A stretch of 64,000 bases of DNA from CADEED01 sp039931065 (GCA_039931065.1 JBDTSP010000009.1:62001-126000); one strand, 5' to 3'; counted from the stretch's first letter, positions 49,912 to 58,749 are shown. A program made the numbers and translations. The notes: a model not told the origin generated them from the sequence alone.

Positions 49912-51714
49912 ATGCGTAACAGATTTCTCGCGCTCTGCGCGTTGCTCGTAGCTGGCCTCGCGAACTCGCAGACGCCGGTCGCGAATCCGGATGCGGACAA
50001 GCAGGACTGGATCGTGATGTTCAACGGCCGCGATCTGACCGGCTGGACGCCGAAGATCGCCAAACACGAAGTCGGCGACAACTTCGCCAATACCTTCCGC
50101 GTCGAGAACGGCCTGCTCGAAGTGCGCTACGACAAGAAGAAGTACCCGAACTTCGACAATCAGTTCGGACACCTCTTCTACAAGGATCCCTTCTCTTACT
50201 ACCGCCTGGTGGTGGAATACCGTTTTGTCGGCGAACAGGTCGCCGGCGGCCCGGCCTGGGCATTGCGCAACAGCGGCGCCATGCTGCATTCACCCGATCC
50301 ACGCACCATGCCGCGCGATCAGACCTTCCCGATCTCGATCGAAGGGCAATTGCTGGGCGGCAACAGCGACGGCAAACCGCGCCCGACCGCCAACATGTGC
50401 AGCCCGGGTACGGAAATCGTCTTCGAAGGCAAGCTCTACAAAGATCATTGCCTCAATTCCACCTCGCCGACTTTCGACGGCGACCAATGGGTACGCGCCG
50501 AGTTCGAAGTCCATGGCGCGGGGACCATGACGAATTTCGTGAATGGCAAGCAGGTGTTGCAATTCGAGCTGCCGCAGTACGGTGGCGGCCAGGTCGACTC
50601 CTACAACACCACCACCAAGCCCGATGGCACGCTGATCGACAGCGGCTACATCTCGCTGCAGAGTGAATCGCACCCGGTCGATTTCCGCAAAGTTGAGATC
50701 CTCAATCTTGCCGGCTGCATGGACAAGAACGCCACTAACTACAAGAGTTACTACCTCAAACCCGTGCCGGAGGACTGCAAGTTCGCCGACGGCGTGAAGC
50801 CGCTCATGCGCCGCCCGGGTGAATACACGTTGATGGCGGATTCGCTGCCGCAGGAAGGCATCCCGAAGGGCCGTCTCGAAGGGCCTTTCGAATTCCGCAG
50901 CAAGATCATCACCGGCACCGTCCGGCGTTATTGGATTTGGGTTCCGGCGCAATACAACCCGAAGAAGCCGGCCAACGTGCTGGTGTTCCAGGACGGCCAG
51001 CGCGCCACGAATCCGAACGGTTCGTTGCGGGTGCCGCAGGTCATGGAAAACCTCATCGGCAAGGGCCAGATGCCCGTGACCATCGGCATCTTCATCACGC
51101 CGGGAAACCTGAGCGAGACCTACCCCACCGATCTCGACGTGAAAAACCCGAATCATCGCAAGGAGGAATATGACGCGCTCAATGACAGCTACGCGCGCTT
51201 CCTGGTCGAGGAGATGCTTCCGGAAGTGGCCAAGAGCTACAACCTGACGAACGATCCGGAAAAACGCGTGATCGGCGGCACTTCGAGTGGCGCGATCTGC
51301 GCGTTCACCGTGGCCTGGCAGCGGCCGGACATGTTCCGCCGCGTGATCAGCATGATCGGCAGCTACACGTCCATCGGGTATTCACCCGCTCAGACTGGTC
51401 CGGCCACGGATGGCAAGCCGATGGTGCCGGGCGGCGATCTTTATCCCACCTTGATCCGCAAAAATCCGATCAAGCCGATTCGCATCTATCTACAGGACGG
51501 CAGTCACGACCTGTCGAACGAACACGGCAGCTGGTTCCTCGCGAACCAGCAGATGTTGTCGGCGTTCGAGTATGCGAATGCCACGGCGGACAAGGACAAG
51601 GTGCTCGGCGCGCGCTACGAGGTGCGCCATCAGTGGGGCGACGGGGCCCATTCGGATGCTCATGGCGGCGTGTTGCTGCCCGAGATCCTCAAGTGGATCT
51701 GGACCAACGATTGA
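49912..51714 (+). CDS. DUF1080 (concanavalin-like)-esterase fusion
   Basis: A 600-aa exported protein. After a signal peptide, residues about 30-265 form a DUF1080/3-keto-disaccharide hydrolase-type jelly roll: WIVMFNGRDLTGWTPK, then GYISLQSESHPVDFRKVEI. A short Cys-flanked linker (GCMDKNATNYKSYYL) follows. Residues about 325-600 are an esterase-D/feruloyl-esterase alpha/beta hydrolase: GTVRRYWIWVPAQYNP, VIGGTSSGAICAFTVAW with nucleophile Ser459, and HQWGDGAHSDAHGG with the catalytic His. A likely acetyl- or feruloyl-xylan esterase with its own sugar-binding domain. It lies 54 bases after the GNAT gene. Confidence 0.82.
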   Translation: MRNRFLALCALLVAGLANSQTPVANPDADKQDWIVMFNGRDLTGWTPKIAKHEVGDNFANTFRVENGLLEVRYDKKKYPNFDNQFGHLFYKDPFSYYRLVVEYRFVGEQVAGGPAWALRNSGAMLHSPDPRTMPRDQTFPISIEGQLLGGNSDGKPRPTANMCSPGTEIVFEGKLYKDHCLNSTSPTFDGDQWVRAEFEVHGAGTMTNFVNGKQVLQFELPQYGGGQVDSYNTTTKPDGTLIDSGYISLQSESHPVDFRKVEILNLAGCMDKNATNYKSYYLKPVPEDCKFADGVKPLMRRPGEYTLMADSLPQEGIPKGRLEGPFEFRSKIITGTVRRYWIWVPAQYNPKKPANVLVFQDGQRATNPNGSLRVPQVMENLIGKGQMPVTIGIFITPGNLSETYPTDLDVKNPNHRKEEYDALNDSYARFLVEEMLPEVAKSYNLTNDPEKRVIGGTSSGAICAFTVAWQRPDMFRRVISMIGSYTSIGYSPAQTGPATDGKPMVPGGDLYPTLIRKNPIKPIRIYLQDGSHDLSNEHGSWFLANQQMLSAFEYANATADKDKVLGARYEVRHQWGDGAHSDAHGGVLLPEILKWIWTND

Positions 51715-52574
51715 TCTCGCGTCTCCAGACGTTCACGCACCAGTCGCCGATCGGGCACTGGAGCGTGAGTGTCTGGCGGACGGACCCGCGTCTCGCCGAA
51801 ATCGTCTCGAGCATGTGGTTCGGAGAAGGCAAAACGGCCTATCAACGCGACCGCATCCTGCCCTCCGGTCAGAGTCAGCTGCTGATCAACCTCGGGCCTC
51901 CGCAGTACCGGATCGAGCCCGGACCACCCGAGAATCGCGTGCCATTCGTGGACGTATGGTATTCGGGCCTGCACCAGGGACCGATCGACACCGAAGCGCC
52001 GCACGGCAACGCATTGTTAGGCGTGGCGTTCACGGCGCGCGGCACGTTTCCGTGGCTCGGTGAACGCATAGATGGACTATCCGATCGCATCATCGCGCTG
52101 GCCGATGCGCTCGGCGACGGCGCATTGCGCCTGCGCGAGCGCTTGCTGAATACGCCCTCGCTCGAGGGGCGTTTCAAGTGTGTCGAGCGATGGCTGCTGG
52201 GTCGGCTCAAGCCGCGCGTCATCGTCCACCCGGCCGTGCGCTGGGCCGTCGATCGCATTGCGGCCACCGGCGGGCGTATGTCTATCGAAGACCTTGCCAC
52301 GCAGACCGGCTTCACCCGCAAACATCTCGGCAACCTGTTTCAGCAGCAGGTGGGGTTGTCGCCCAAGGCCCTGGCGCGGGTACATCGATTCCGTGGCGCA
52401 TTGGCATTGCTCAATACGGCCGATGGGCAGGTTCCCTGGGCCGCGCTGGCGGAGCAATGCGGCTATTACGATCAGTCGCATCTCATCAATGAGTTCCGGC
52501 GCTTCACGGGCTTTTCGCCGGTCGAACTCGCGCGGCGCGACCGCCCCGACCCCCAGAGCGTCGTGATCCGATAA
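51711..52574 (+). CDS. AraC-family transcriptional regulator
   Basis: A 287-aa regulator with a C-terminal double HTH: MSIEDLATQTGFTRKHLGNL, then QQQVGLSPKALARVHRF and WAALAEQCGYYDQSHLINE with FRRFTGFSPVEL. The N-terminal domain matches the DUF6597-like sensor of this AraC subgroup (LPSGQSQLLINLGPP). TTG 51711 overlaps the esterase stop (TTGA). The location suggests control of the xylanase/esterase genes. Confidence 0.85.
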   Translation: MISRLQTFTHQSPIGHWSVSVWRTDPRLAEIVSSMWFGEGKTAYQRDRILPSGQSQLLINLGPPQYRIEPGPPENRVPFVDVWYSGLHQGPIDTEAPHGNALLGVAFTARGTFPWLGERIDGLSDRIIALADALGDGALRLRERLLNTPSLEGRFKCVERWLLGRLKPRVIVHPAVRWAVDRIAATGGRMSIEDLATQTGFTRKHLGNLFQQQVGLSPKALARVHRFRGALALLNTADGQVPWAALAEQCGYYDQSHLINEFRRFTGFSPVELARRDRPDPQSVVIR

Positions 52575-52652
52575 AGGGGACATTCCGACTTAATGTGGGT
52601 TGTACGACACACTCTGTTGTTTTCCCGCTCGAAAACTCGGAATGTCCCCTTT
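52573..52652. repeat. Inverted repeat with 16-bp arms, GGGGACATTCC family
   Basis: AAAGGGGACATTCCGA at 52573-52588 is exactly complementary to TCGGAATGTCCCCTTT at 52637-52652, around a 48-base AT-richer loop. It follows the araC-type stop directly. The sequence is a relative of the GGGGACA palindrome at 81-125. It may act as terminator, but its sequence suggests a dispersed REP-like element. Confidence 0.7.
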
Positions 52653-52718
52653 CCCTTTTTTCCAAGACGGCCCAAAGGGCCGCGCGCAGAATCCCTGCAC
52701 AACAACAAGGGAGGCTCC

Positions 52719-53150
52719 ATGCCTGAGGTCAACTTTCTCGCCATCGCCGTCGCCGCAGTCGCCTGCTTCCTGTTAGGCGGCCTGTGGTATTCGCCCGTCC
52801 TGTTCGGCAATGCCTGGCAACGCGAAGCCGGCCTCACCGACGAGCAGGTCAAGTCCGGCAACCTCGCGATCCGCTTCGGCGGCACCCTGGTGCTGGCGCT
52901 GCTGGCCGCCTGGAACTTCGGCAACTTCCTTGGGCCGCGCCCTTCTCTCGCGCTCGGCCTCGGCGCGGGCGCTTCCGCGGGCCTGCTGTGGGTCGCCGGC
53001 AGTTTCGGCATCAACTATCTATTTGAGCGCCGCAGCTTCAAGCTGTTCCTCATCAACGGCGGATATCACACCGTGCAGTTCGCGATCATCGGGCTGGTGC
53101 TCGCACTGATGCCCTGCCAGGACTGCGCCCAGGTGCCGTGCGTGCCATGA
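52719..53150 (+). CDS. DUF1761 membrane protein
   Basis: A 143-aa protein with four hydrophobic segments: FLAIAVAAVACFLLGGLWYS at the N-terminus, FGGTLVLALLAAWNFGNFLG, GAGASAGLLWVAGSFGINYLF and FLINGGYHTVQFAIIGLVLA. This is the DUF1761 pattern (N-terminal GGLWYSPVLFGNAW). Role unknown. ATG 52719 follows AAGGGAGGCTCC. Coupled to the next gene by ATGA. Confidence 0.82.
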   Translation: MPEVNFLAIAVAAVACFLLGGLWYSPVLFGNAWQREAGLTDEQVKSGNLAIRFGGTLVLALLAAWNFGNFLGPRPSLALGLGAGASAGLLWVAGSFGINYLFERRSFKLFLINGGYHTVQFAIIGLVLALMPCQDCAQVPCVP

Positions 53151-53770
53151 AAGTCGAACGCAAATCCGACCACGCGGTCAGCGAAGCTTCCTGCAAGGAG
53201 GCCACCGGGAAGACACTGGCCGAGTGGTTCAAGGCTCTGGACAAGAACGGCGGTGTCGCGCCCGGCCGCCGCGCCTTGAGCGTCTGGATGCGCGACGAGC
53301 AGAAAGTCTCCGACGCCTGGTGGGTTACGACCATCCTCAACGAGTATGAAATCGCGCGCGGCGATCTCGCCAAGGACGGCAAACCGAAGGGCTTCGCCAT
53401 CTGCCCGACCAAGAGCATCAAGGCGAGCCCGCAGAAATGTTTCGAGGCATTCGCGAGCGCGAAAGCGCTGGACAGGTGGTTCGGCCCGAAGCATGAGCTG
53501 AAGCTGGTCGACGGCGGGCACTGGTGCAATGCCGACGGCAATCGCGCCACGGTGAAAAAAGTCACCGCCGGCAAGAGCATCCGCCTCCTCGCCGAGGATG
53601 AAGGTCTCACTCTTCCAACTCCCGTCGAAATAAAATTCGAAGGAGCCGGCGCCAAATGCACTGTCATGGTCAGCATCGACCGGCTGCAGACACGCGCCGA
53701 GGCGGACGGATATCGCCGCGCCTGGAGTGAAGCGCTCGAGAAACTGAAAGCGGTGGTCGAAGCCCGCTAG
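53147..53770 (+). CDS. DUF4287 plus SRPBCC (Aha1-like) domain protein
   Basis: A 207-aa soluble protein. The N-terminal part (about 15-80) with SCKEATGKTLAEWFKALD and DAWWVTTILNEYEIARG is DUF4287-like. The C-terminal part (about 85-205) is a START/SRPBCC fold: SIKASPQKCFEAFASAKALD, WFGPKHELKL and a final amphipathic helix with AWSEALEKLKAVV. Function unknown. It is convergent with the acyltransferase gene, sharing four bases. Confidence 0.72.
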   Translation: MKVERKSDHAVSEASCKEATGKTLAEWFKALDKNGGVAPGRRALSVWMRDEQKVSDAWWVTTILNEYEIARGDLAKDGKPKGFAICPTKSIKASPQKCFEAFASAKALDRWFGPKHELKLVDGGHWCNADGNRATVKKVTAGKSIRLLAEDEGLTLPTPVEIKFEGAGAKCTVMVSIDRLQTRAEADGYRRAWSEALEKLKAVVEAR

Positions 53771-54834
53771 ATTGCCTCGCCGCGCACGGGTTCCGCGATT
53801 GCGGGCGCCCGCTTCGGGCTCGATCGCTTGTGGTAGCGCTTCAGCAGGGCGAGCAGCGGCTTCTCCACCAGTAGATAGGCAAGGCAACCGAGCGCGATGG
53901 CGAACACGAGCACGACCAGGTAGGTCACTTCACCGCCGACGGCGCGATGGAAACCACTGGCGATCGCGATCTTGAGCAACAGGCCCTGCAGCGACTCGTG
54001 CGCGAGATAGATGGAGTACGACGCGTTGCCGATGAAGAACAGGAATTCCGGGACCTTGAGCTTCCCGGCTCTCTCGAGTTTGGTCGCCCCGGCAACGATC
54101 AGCGCCAGCCCGATCGCCAACAGCGGCGGTGACAATTTGTAAGGCAACCCCATTGTCGCGGCGGCGATGATGAATATCGCAAGCCCGAAGCCCGATTCCA
54201 GGTAGCCGCTTCCGGCGCGCCGGTACAACCAGTACCCGGCCATTCCGAGCAGGAAAAACAGGTTGTACCCCGCCGTATAAACGTTGAAAGGCGTGCGTGC
54301 CTCCATCGTTGGGTAGCCGTAGAACGCGATACAGGCGATCGACCACAGGACGATGGCGGCGATGCCAATGCGTTTGCTGAAGATCAGCAACGAGAACACC
54401 GCGTAGAAGGCGACCTCGTGAAACAGCGTCCAGGCGACCGGCAATGGAGGTTCGGCGTTCGTGAACCGAACCAATGACACGCTGGTCAGCCAATCCACGG
54501 CGGTTTCAGGCAGGTCGGTATGCGCCCCGATCCCGAGCGCGACCAGCATGCAGAATCCCGCCGTATACAACCAATACACCGGGAATACCCGCACGAAACG
54601 TCGATACGCGTATTCCTTCCACGCCGCAGGGACGCCGATGTCCCGGTGATGCGCGAACAAAATGATGAAGCCGGAGAGAATGAAGAAAAAATCGACGCCG
54701 CGGAAACCATGACGCGTGTAGTCGCGGAACACTGCCTCTCCGCCGTAGCGATCGAGGCTCATCACCACCGACAGATGAAAAGCAGCCACACTGATCGCCG
54801 CCAGCCCGCGGCCCGCTTGAAGCACTCGCAACAT
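53767..54834 (-). CDS. Acyltransferase family 3 membrane protein
   Basis: A 355-aa protein with about ten membrane helices. Acyltransferase-3 features: LQAGRGLAAISVAAFHLSVV with the catalytic-type His, GFRGVDFFFILSGFIILF, YRRFVRVFPVYWLY, WTLFHEVAFYAVFSLLI and ASYSIYLAHESLQG. It probably O-acylates an exported glycan or lipid. Divergent from the amidohydrolase gene across 112 bases. Confidence 0.9.
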   Translation of the reverse strand: MLRVLQAGRGLAAISVAAFHLSVVMSLDRYGGEAVFRDYTRHGFRGVDFFFILSGFIILFAHHRDIGVPAAWKEYAYRRFVRVFPVYWLYTAGFCMLVALGIGAHTDLPETAVDWLTSVSLVRFTNAEPPLPVAWTLFHEVAFYAVFSLLIFSKRIGIAAIVLWSIACIAFYGYPTMEARTPFNVYTAGYNLFFLLGMAGYWLYRRAGSGYLESGFGLAIFIIAAATMGLPYKLSPPLLAIGLALIVAGATKLERAGKLKVPEFLFFIGNASYSIYLAHESLQGLLLKIAIASGFHRAVGGEVTYLVVLVFAIALGCLAYLLVEKPLLALLKRYHKRSSPKRAPAIAEPVRGEAI

Positions 54835-54888
54835 TTCCGACTCTCTTCCGCGCGCTGCGCGCCGACCCGCTGCCGGTGAAACTGCTAT

Positions 54889-54894
54889 AAATCC
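54889..54894 (+). promoter_or_regulatory. Candidate -10 element upstream of the amidohydrolase gene
   Basis: TATAAA in CTGCTATAAATCCC lies in the 112-base divergent gap, about 55 bases before the ATG at 54947. No strong -35 is visible. Confidence 0.3.
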
Positions 54895-54946
54895 CAGCGG
54901 CTTTCGACCGTCCTTTGGCTAGATTTTTGTAGGACACACCCCGGAC

Positions 54947-56650
54947 ATGAAACCAGCCGCCCTGTCGCTGCTGACCGGCCTGGCACTGGCCGCTTGCAGT
55001 GCAAAAACCCCGCACCCGACCGCCGATGTCGTGATCTTCCATGGCGACCTGCGCACGATGAACGCAGCCGCCCCCACGGCCACCGCGCTTGCCATGACGG
55101 CGGATCGCATCACCTTCGTCGGTGATGACGCCGGCGCGCAGCAGTGGATAGGAGCGAACACACGGGTGGTGGATGCGGCGGGCGCGACGGTGCTGCCCGG
55201 GCTCATCGACAGCCACATCCACGCCGCCGAGGGCGCGCTGGCCCGTGGCGGCTGCAGTTTCGCGGACGAGCAGCTCACGATCGAGAAGGCCATGGACAAG
55301 GTCCGCAGCTGCTTCGCGAGCGACAAGGACTCGAAGTGGCTGATCGTGACCGACGTGAACGGCGCGGGTTTCAAGGCAAGCCGTGAGCAGCTCGACAGCA
55401 TCGTGCGCGACCGCCCGCTTTTTCTGTGGGGCTCGGATGGTCATACGGGCTGGGTCAACACGCGGGCGCTCGAGCTTGCGAAAATCACGCGCAAGACTCC
55501 GAACCCCGAAGACGGACGCATCGAGCGCGACGCCAAGGGCGACGCCACCGGCTTCCTGATCGACGGCGCCGTCGGACTGGTGACCTCCGCGATGGACCAG
55601 CCAAAGCCTGCCAAGCGCCTGGAGAAACTGCGCTGGGTACTTCAACAGCTGCACGCGGCGGGCATCACCTCGTACCTGGAAGCGAACACCGACGCGGAAA
55701 CGGTCGCGGCATACGCAGAATTGTCGAAGCTCAAGCAGCTCGACGCGCGAGTCACGATTTCCCTCGAAAGCGGTGGCGAAAATACCCCGGCGGAATTCAA
55801 GCGCCTCGAGAGCCTGCGCGCCCAGGTGGGCGTCGATCCGTTGCTGCGCGCGGATTTTGTCAAGCTGTTTGCCGATGGCGTGCTCGAATACCCGACGCAG
55901 ACTGGTGCCCTGCTCGCGCCCTACAACAATGCCGACGGGCGCCCGGGCAAGAACAAGGGCAAGCTGTATCTGGCGGCCGACGCGATGTCTGCGTTCATCA
56001 AACAGGCCGATGCTCACGGCTTCAACGTGCACATCCATGCAATCGGCGATGCCGCGGTGCGCGAGTCCCTCGATGCATTCGGCGCTGCCCGCGCCGCCGG
56101 ATCAAAGCGGCTCTACAGCATCGCCCACCTGCAACTGGTCGACGCGGCCGACCTGCCGCGGTTCGCGGCGCTCGGCGTCATGGCGTCACTGCAGTTGTTA
56201 TGGGCGCAGCCCGACAACTACAGCATCGATGCGCTCAAGCCCTGGCTCGGCCCGGAGCGCATTGCCCGGCAATATCCGGCGCGGTCGCTGGCTGACAACC
56301 ACGCGTTGATCGCGGGTGGCAGCGATTGGGACGTGTCGTCGTTCAACCCCTTCGAAGCCATGGCCACCGCCATGTCGCGCATGTATCCGGGCAAGCCCGA
56401 GCGCGGCCCGCTCAACGCCCATGAAGCGCTGACGCTCGATGAAATGCTCGCCGCGTACACGATCAACGCGGCGCGCCTCATCGGGCGCGATTCGGAAATC
56501 GGCACGCTCAAGGCCGGCAAAGCCGCCGACGTCATCGTTCTCGACCGCGCCTTCACGCAGCAGACCACCGCGGACGATGTCCGGACGACGCAGGTAAACC
56601 ATACCTTTTTCGCGGGCCGCGAGATGCCGCGCGTTGCGAAAGCGGACTGA
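54947..56650 (+). CDS. Lipoprotein amidohydrolase, YtcJ-like
   Basis: A 567-aa metal-dependent hydrolase with a lipoprotein signal (LLTGLALAACS, Cys17). Features: VLPGLIDSHIHAAEGALA (HxH metal motif), LFLWGSDGHTGWVNTRALE, FNVHIHAIGDAAVRESLDAFG, AGGSDWDVSSFNPFEAM and the C-terminal LKAGKAADVIVLD. These define the YtcJ/ExeB amidohydrolase-3 group. It acts at the membrane or in the periplasm; the substrate is probably an N-acyl or formamide compound. Followed 14 bases later by a small conserved gene. Confidence 0.88.
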   Translation: MKPAALSLLTGLALAACSAKTPHPTADVVIFHGDLRTMNAAAPTATALAMTADRITFVGDDAGAQQWIGANTRVVDAAGATVLPGLIDSHIHAAEGALARGGCSFADEQLTIEKAMDKVRSCFASDKDSKWLIVTDVNGAGFKASREQLDSIVRDRPLFLWGSDGHTGWVNTRALELAKITRKTPNPEDGRIERDAKGDATGFLIDGAVGLVTSAMDQPKPAKRLEKLRWVLQQLHAAGITSYLEANTDAETVAAYAELSKLKQLDARVTISLESGGENTPAEFKRLESLRAQVGVDPLLRADFVKLFADGVLEYPTQTGALLAPYNNADGRPGKNKGKLYLAADAMSAFIKQADAHGFNVHIHAIGDAAVRESLDAFGAARAAGSKRLYSIAHLQLVDAADLPRFAALGVMASLQLLWAQPDNYSIDALKPWLGPERIARQYPARSLADNHALIAGGSDWDVSSFNPFEAMATAMSRMYPGKPERGPLNAHEALTLDEMLAAYTINAARLIGRDSEIGTLKAGKAADVIVLDRAFTQQTTADDVRTTQVNHTFFAGREMPRVAKAD

Positions 56651-56664
56651 CACGAGGATTACGC

Positions 56665-57030
56665 ATGCCCGCCCTGCTGATTCTGGTCGCCGGCCCGTAT
56701 CGCTCCGGCACCAACGACGATCCCGTGCTCATCCAGAAAAACGTCGACGCGATGCTGGATACCTCGCTCGCACTGTTTCGCGCCGGCCATGTGCCGGTGC
56801 TGGGCGAATGGTTCGCGTTGCCGCTGATAGAACATGCCGGCTCGAAGAAGATCGGCGATGCGGTCTTCACGGAAATCTTTCAGCCGATCTCGCGCCGCGT
56901 GGTGGCCCGATGCGACGGCGTGTTGCGGATCGGCGGCGCCTCCGCGGGTTCTGACGAGATGGTGTCGATCGCCCGCAAACATGGCCGCGCGGTGTATCGA
57001 TCCATGGCGGAAATTCCCGCGGCTGACTAG
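56665..57030 (+). CDS. DUF4406/nucleoside deoxyribosyltransferase-like small protein
   Basis: A 121-aa soluble protein: LLILVAGPYRSGTNDDP at the start, NVDAMLDTSLALFRAGHVPV and CDGVLRIGGASAGSDEMVSI. The fold pattern (VAGPY..., long helix with N-terminal Asp/Asn, GGxSxGSDEM) resembles the nucleoside 2-deoxyribosyltransferase-like DUF4406 group. The reaction is unknown. Probably co-transcribed with the amidohydrolase gene; convergent with the SDR gene, overlapping it by four bases. Confidence 0.65.
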   Translation: MPALLILVAGPYRSGTNDDPVLIQKNVDAMLDTSLALFRAGHVPVLGEWFALPLIEHAGSKKIGDAVFTEIFQPISRRVVARCDGVLRIGGASAGSDEMVSIARKHGRAVYRSMAEIPAAD

Positions 57031-57860
57031 CTACCTTGCCGGGGCTCCGGCCGCGAGCCGCGATTCGCGCGCACCAGCAGCAAACGCGTCAGGCGCGGCA
57101 GGTGGCGCGCCATGAACACGATGAGCTTGCCGTGGAAGGTGACGACCACTTCGCGCCGGCCGCGCAGGATTCCGCGCGCCATGATGCGCGCAGCCTTCGC
57201 CGTCTTCATGCGCAGCCATGCGGGGATCGGATCCTTCGTTTGTGCGTGCAGCCCGCCGGCGTTGTCGACCCGACGGATATCCGAATCCACGAAACCGGGC
57301 GAAATCAGCGTGCAGCCGACGCCGGCAGGACGCAGGTCGCCGTGCAGTGATTCCGCCAGCGCCCGCACCGCGAACTTGCTCATCGCATAAGGCGCGCCGC
57401 CTGGAACCGATAGGTGCCCGGACACGCTGCCCATGATGACAAACCGGCCGCGCGTGGCGCGCAGCGCCGGGAAGGTCTCAAGCAGCGTGCGCAGCACTCC
57501 GAACACGTTGGTATCGAACTGCCGCTGGAAATCCGTGATTTCGAGACTTTGGGCGCGGCCGACCACGCCAAACCCCGCATTCGCGATCACGATGTTTGGC
57601 GTCACCCCTTGCGCCGCGAGTTCAGCGACCACGCGCGCGATATCACCGTCGACGGTGACGTCAGCGCGATGGGCACTCGCCTGCCCGCCCGCCGCGCGCA
57701 ACTCCGCCGCCAGCGACTCCAGTTGCTCGACGCGTCGCGCGACCAGCGCAACGCGTTTCCCCCGACGTGCGAATTCCCGCGCCAGTCCCGCGCCTATTCC
57801 TGACGATGCACCGGTGATGAGGACTGCGGTGTTCGGGCTCGCCAAACCTGCGTCAGTCAT
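57027..57860 (-). CDS. Short-chain dehydrogenase/reductase
   Basis: A 277-aa classical SDR: VLITGASSGIGAGLAREFA (NAD(P) loop), NIVIANAGFG, IMGSVSGHL and YAMSKFAVRALAESL (Tyr-x3-Lys). A C-terminal extension is hydrophobic/basic (LIVFMARHLPRLTRLLLV) and may attach to the membrane. ATG 57860 overlaps the upstream stop (ATGACTGA), so translation is coupled to the preceding small gene. Substrate unknown. Confidence 0.88.
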   Translation of the reverse strand: MTDAGLASPNTAVLITGASSGIGAGLAREFARRGKRVALVARRVEQLESLAAELRAAGGQASAHRADVTVDGDIARVVAELAAQGVTPNIVIANAGFGVVGRAQSLEITDFQRQFDTNVFGVLRTLLETFPALRATRGRFVIMGSVSGHLSVPGGAPYAMSKFAVRALAESLHGDLRPAGVGCTLISPGFVDSDIRRVDNAGGLHAQTKDPIPAWLRMKTAKAARIMARGILRGRREVVVTFHGKLIVFMARHLPRLTRLLLVRANRGSRPEPRQGS

Positions 57861-58314
57861 CTTCCCAGGCATTGATCTCGGAGGCAGCCGGCACGGAGAA
57901 CGTCTTGCCGAACACGTAGGCGCCCGAATCCTCGTTCGAGAACGGCATGTAGAACGCGACGTTCACGCCCTGCCGGTGCTCGAGCAATACTTTGATGGCG
58001 CGGACCGGCTCGCCGCCCGTCTGGTTGACTGTGACTCTCTCGGCGACTCCCACCGCCCTGAGCTGTGTTTCGCAGGCCATCGTGCGCAGGCCGTCGCGCA
58101 GCAGCGGCTTGATGTAATCGGAGTCGGCGACACCATCCGGGGTATTGCACATCGCGCCGACCAGCGTGACCTTGCCTTCCTGGGTCAACACTGCGGCGTG
58201 CGGCAGGAAATTCCCGCGCTCGCGCAGGAAGCGCCCAGACAGCTCGATCAGTGGATCCGCGATGGCGCCGAGATCGGGCTTGATGTCGGCGTAGAGGTCC
58301 TGGAACTTCGTCAT
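57853..58314 (-). CDS. Conserved-looking hypothetical protein
   Basis: A 153-aa soluble protein of unknown family, about half helical by inspection. The N-terminal helix is FQDLYADIKPDLGAIADPLI, the middle has HAAVLTQEGKVTLVGAMC, and the end is VAFYMPFSNEDSGAYVFGKT. Two Cys (AMCN, MACET), no signal peptide or membrane helix. It overlaps the SDR gene start by eight bases and probably forms a two-gene operon with it. Confidence 0.65.
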   Translation of the reverse strand: MTKFQDLYADIKPDLGAIADPLIELSGRFLRERGNFLPHAAVLTQEGKVTLVGAMCNTPDGVADSDYIKPLLRDGLRTMACETQLRAVGVAERVTVNQTGGEPVRAIKVLLEHRQGVNVAFYMPFSNEDSGAYVFGKTFSVPAASEINAWEDD

Positions 58315-58408
58315 TCGGGCGTTCTCTTCATGGAACTTGCTAGTTGTGCGGGGACTTCAACACGCGCGACCCGACGCGTCAACGCCGGGCGCGGCGCACC
58401 GATTTGGG

Positions 58409-58437
58409 TTGACAGTATCCGGCTGGCAATGACATAT
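58409..58437 (+). promoter_or_regulatory. Sigma-70-type promoter for the short VOC gene
   Basis: TTGACA (58409-58414) and ACATAT (58432-58437) are separated by exactly 17 bases. The element ends 43 bases before the ATG at 58480. It is the clearest consensus-like promoter in the window. Confidence 0.6.
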
Positions 58438-58479
58438 CCGCGCTTCTACCAAACGACGCGACTCAACGGGTGTCGTCCC

Positions 58480-58749
58480 ATGAAACACTGGTATTCACGC
58501 CCCGTCTGCTACGTCCGGGACACGCCCGCGTCGCTGGCCTTCTTCGTCGAGAAGCTCGGGTTTTCGCTCGACTGGAATCATGAGGAAGATGGCCGGGTGT
58601 TCATCTCGCTCGACGACGCGCAGGCGAAGGCTCTCAAGTCCGACATCGAGAGTTGGAGTGTCCCGGTGCGCGAAACTCACTGGGGCATGCCGGTGATCGA
58701 AATCCTGGACCTGGACAACAACGAACTGTTTTTCTCGCCACCCGGCTGA
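58480..58749 (+). CDS. VOC/bleomycin-resistance-type protein, internally shortened
   Basis: An 89-aa protein: WYSRPVCYVRDTPASLAFFV and EKLGFSLDWNHEEDG, then directly RVFISLDDAQAKALKSDIES and HWGMPVIEILDLDNNELFFS. In relatives of this VOC group about 25-30 residues (the CQVxRGGxELIL strand pair) stand between the E-E-x-G and R-V-F-I-S-L segments. The frame is maintained, so a short protein may be made, but the metal- or ligand-binding face should be incomplete. The 3' end overlaps the antisense GH5 tail. Confidence 0.65.
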   Translation: MKHWYSRPVCYVRDTPASLAFFVEKLGFSLDWNHEEDGRVFISLDDAQAKALKSDIESWSVPVRETHWGMPVIEILDLDNNELFFSPPG

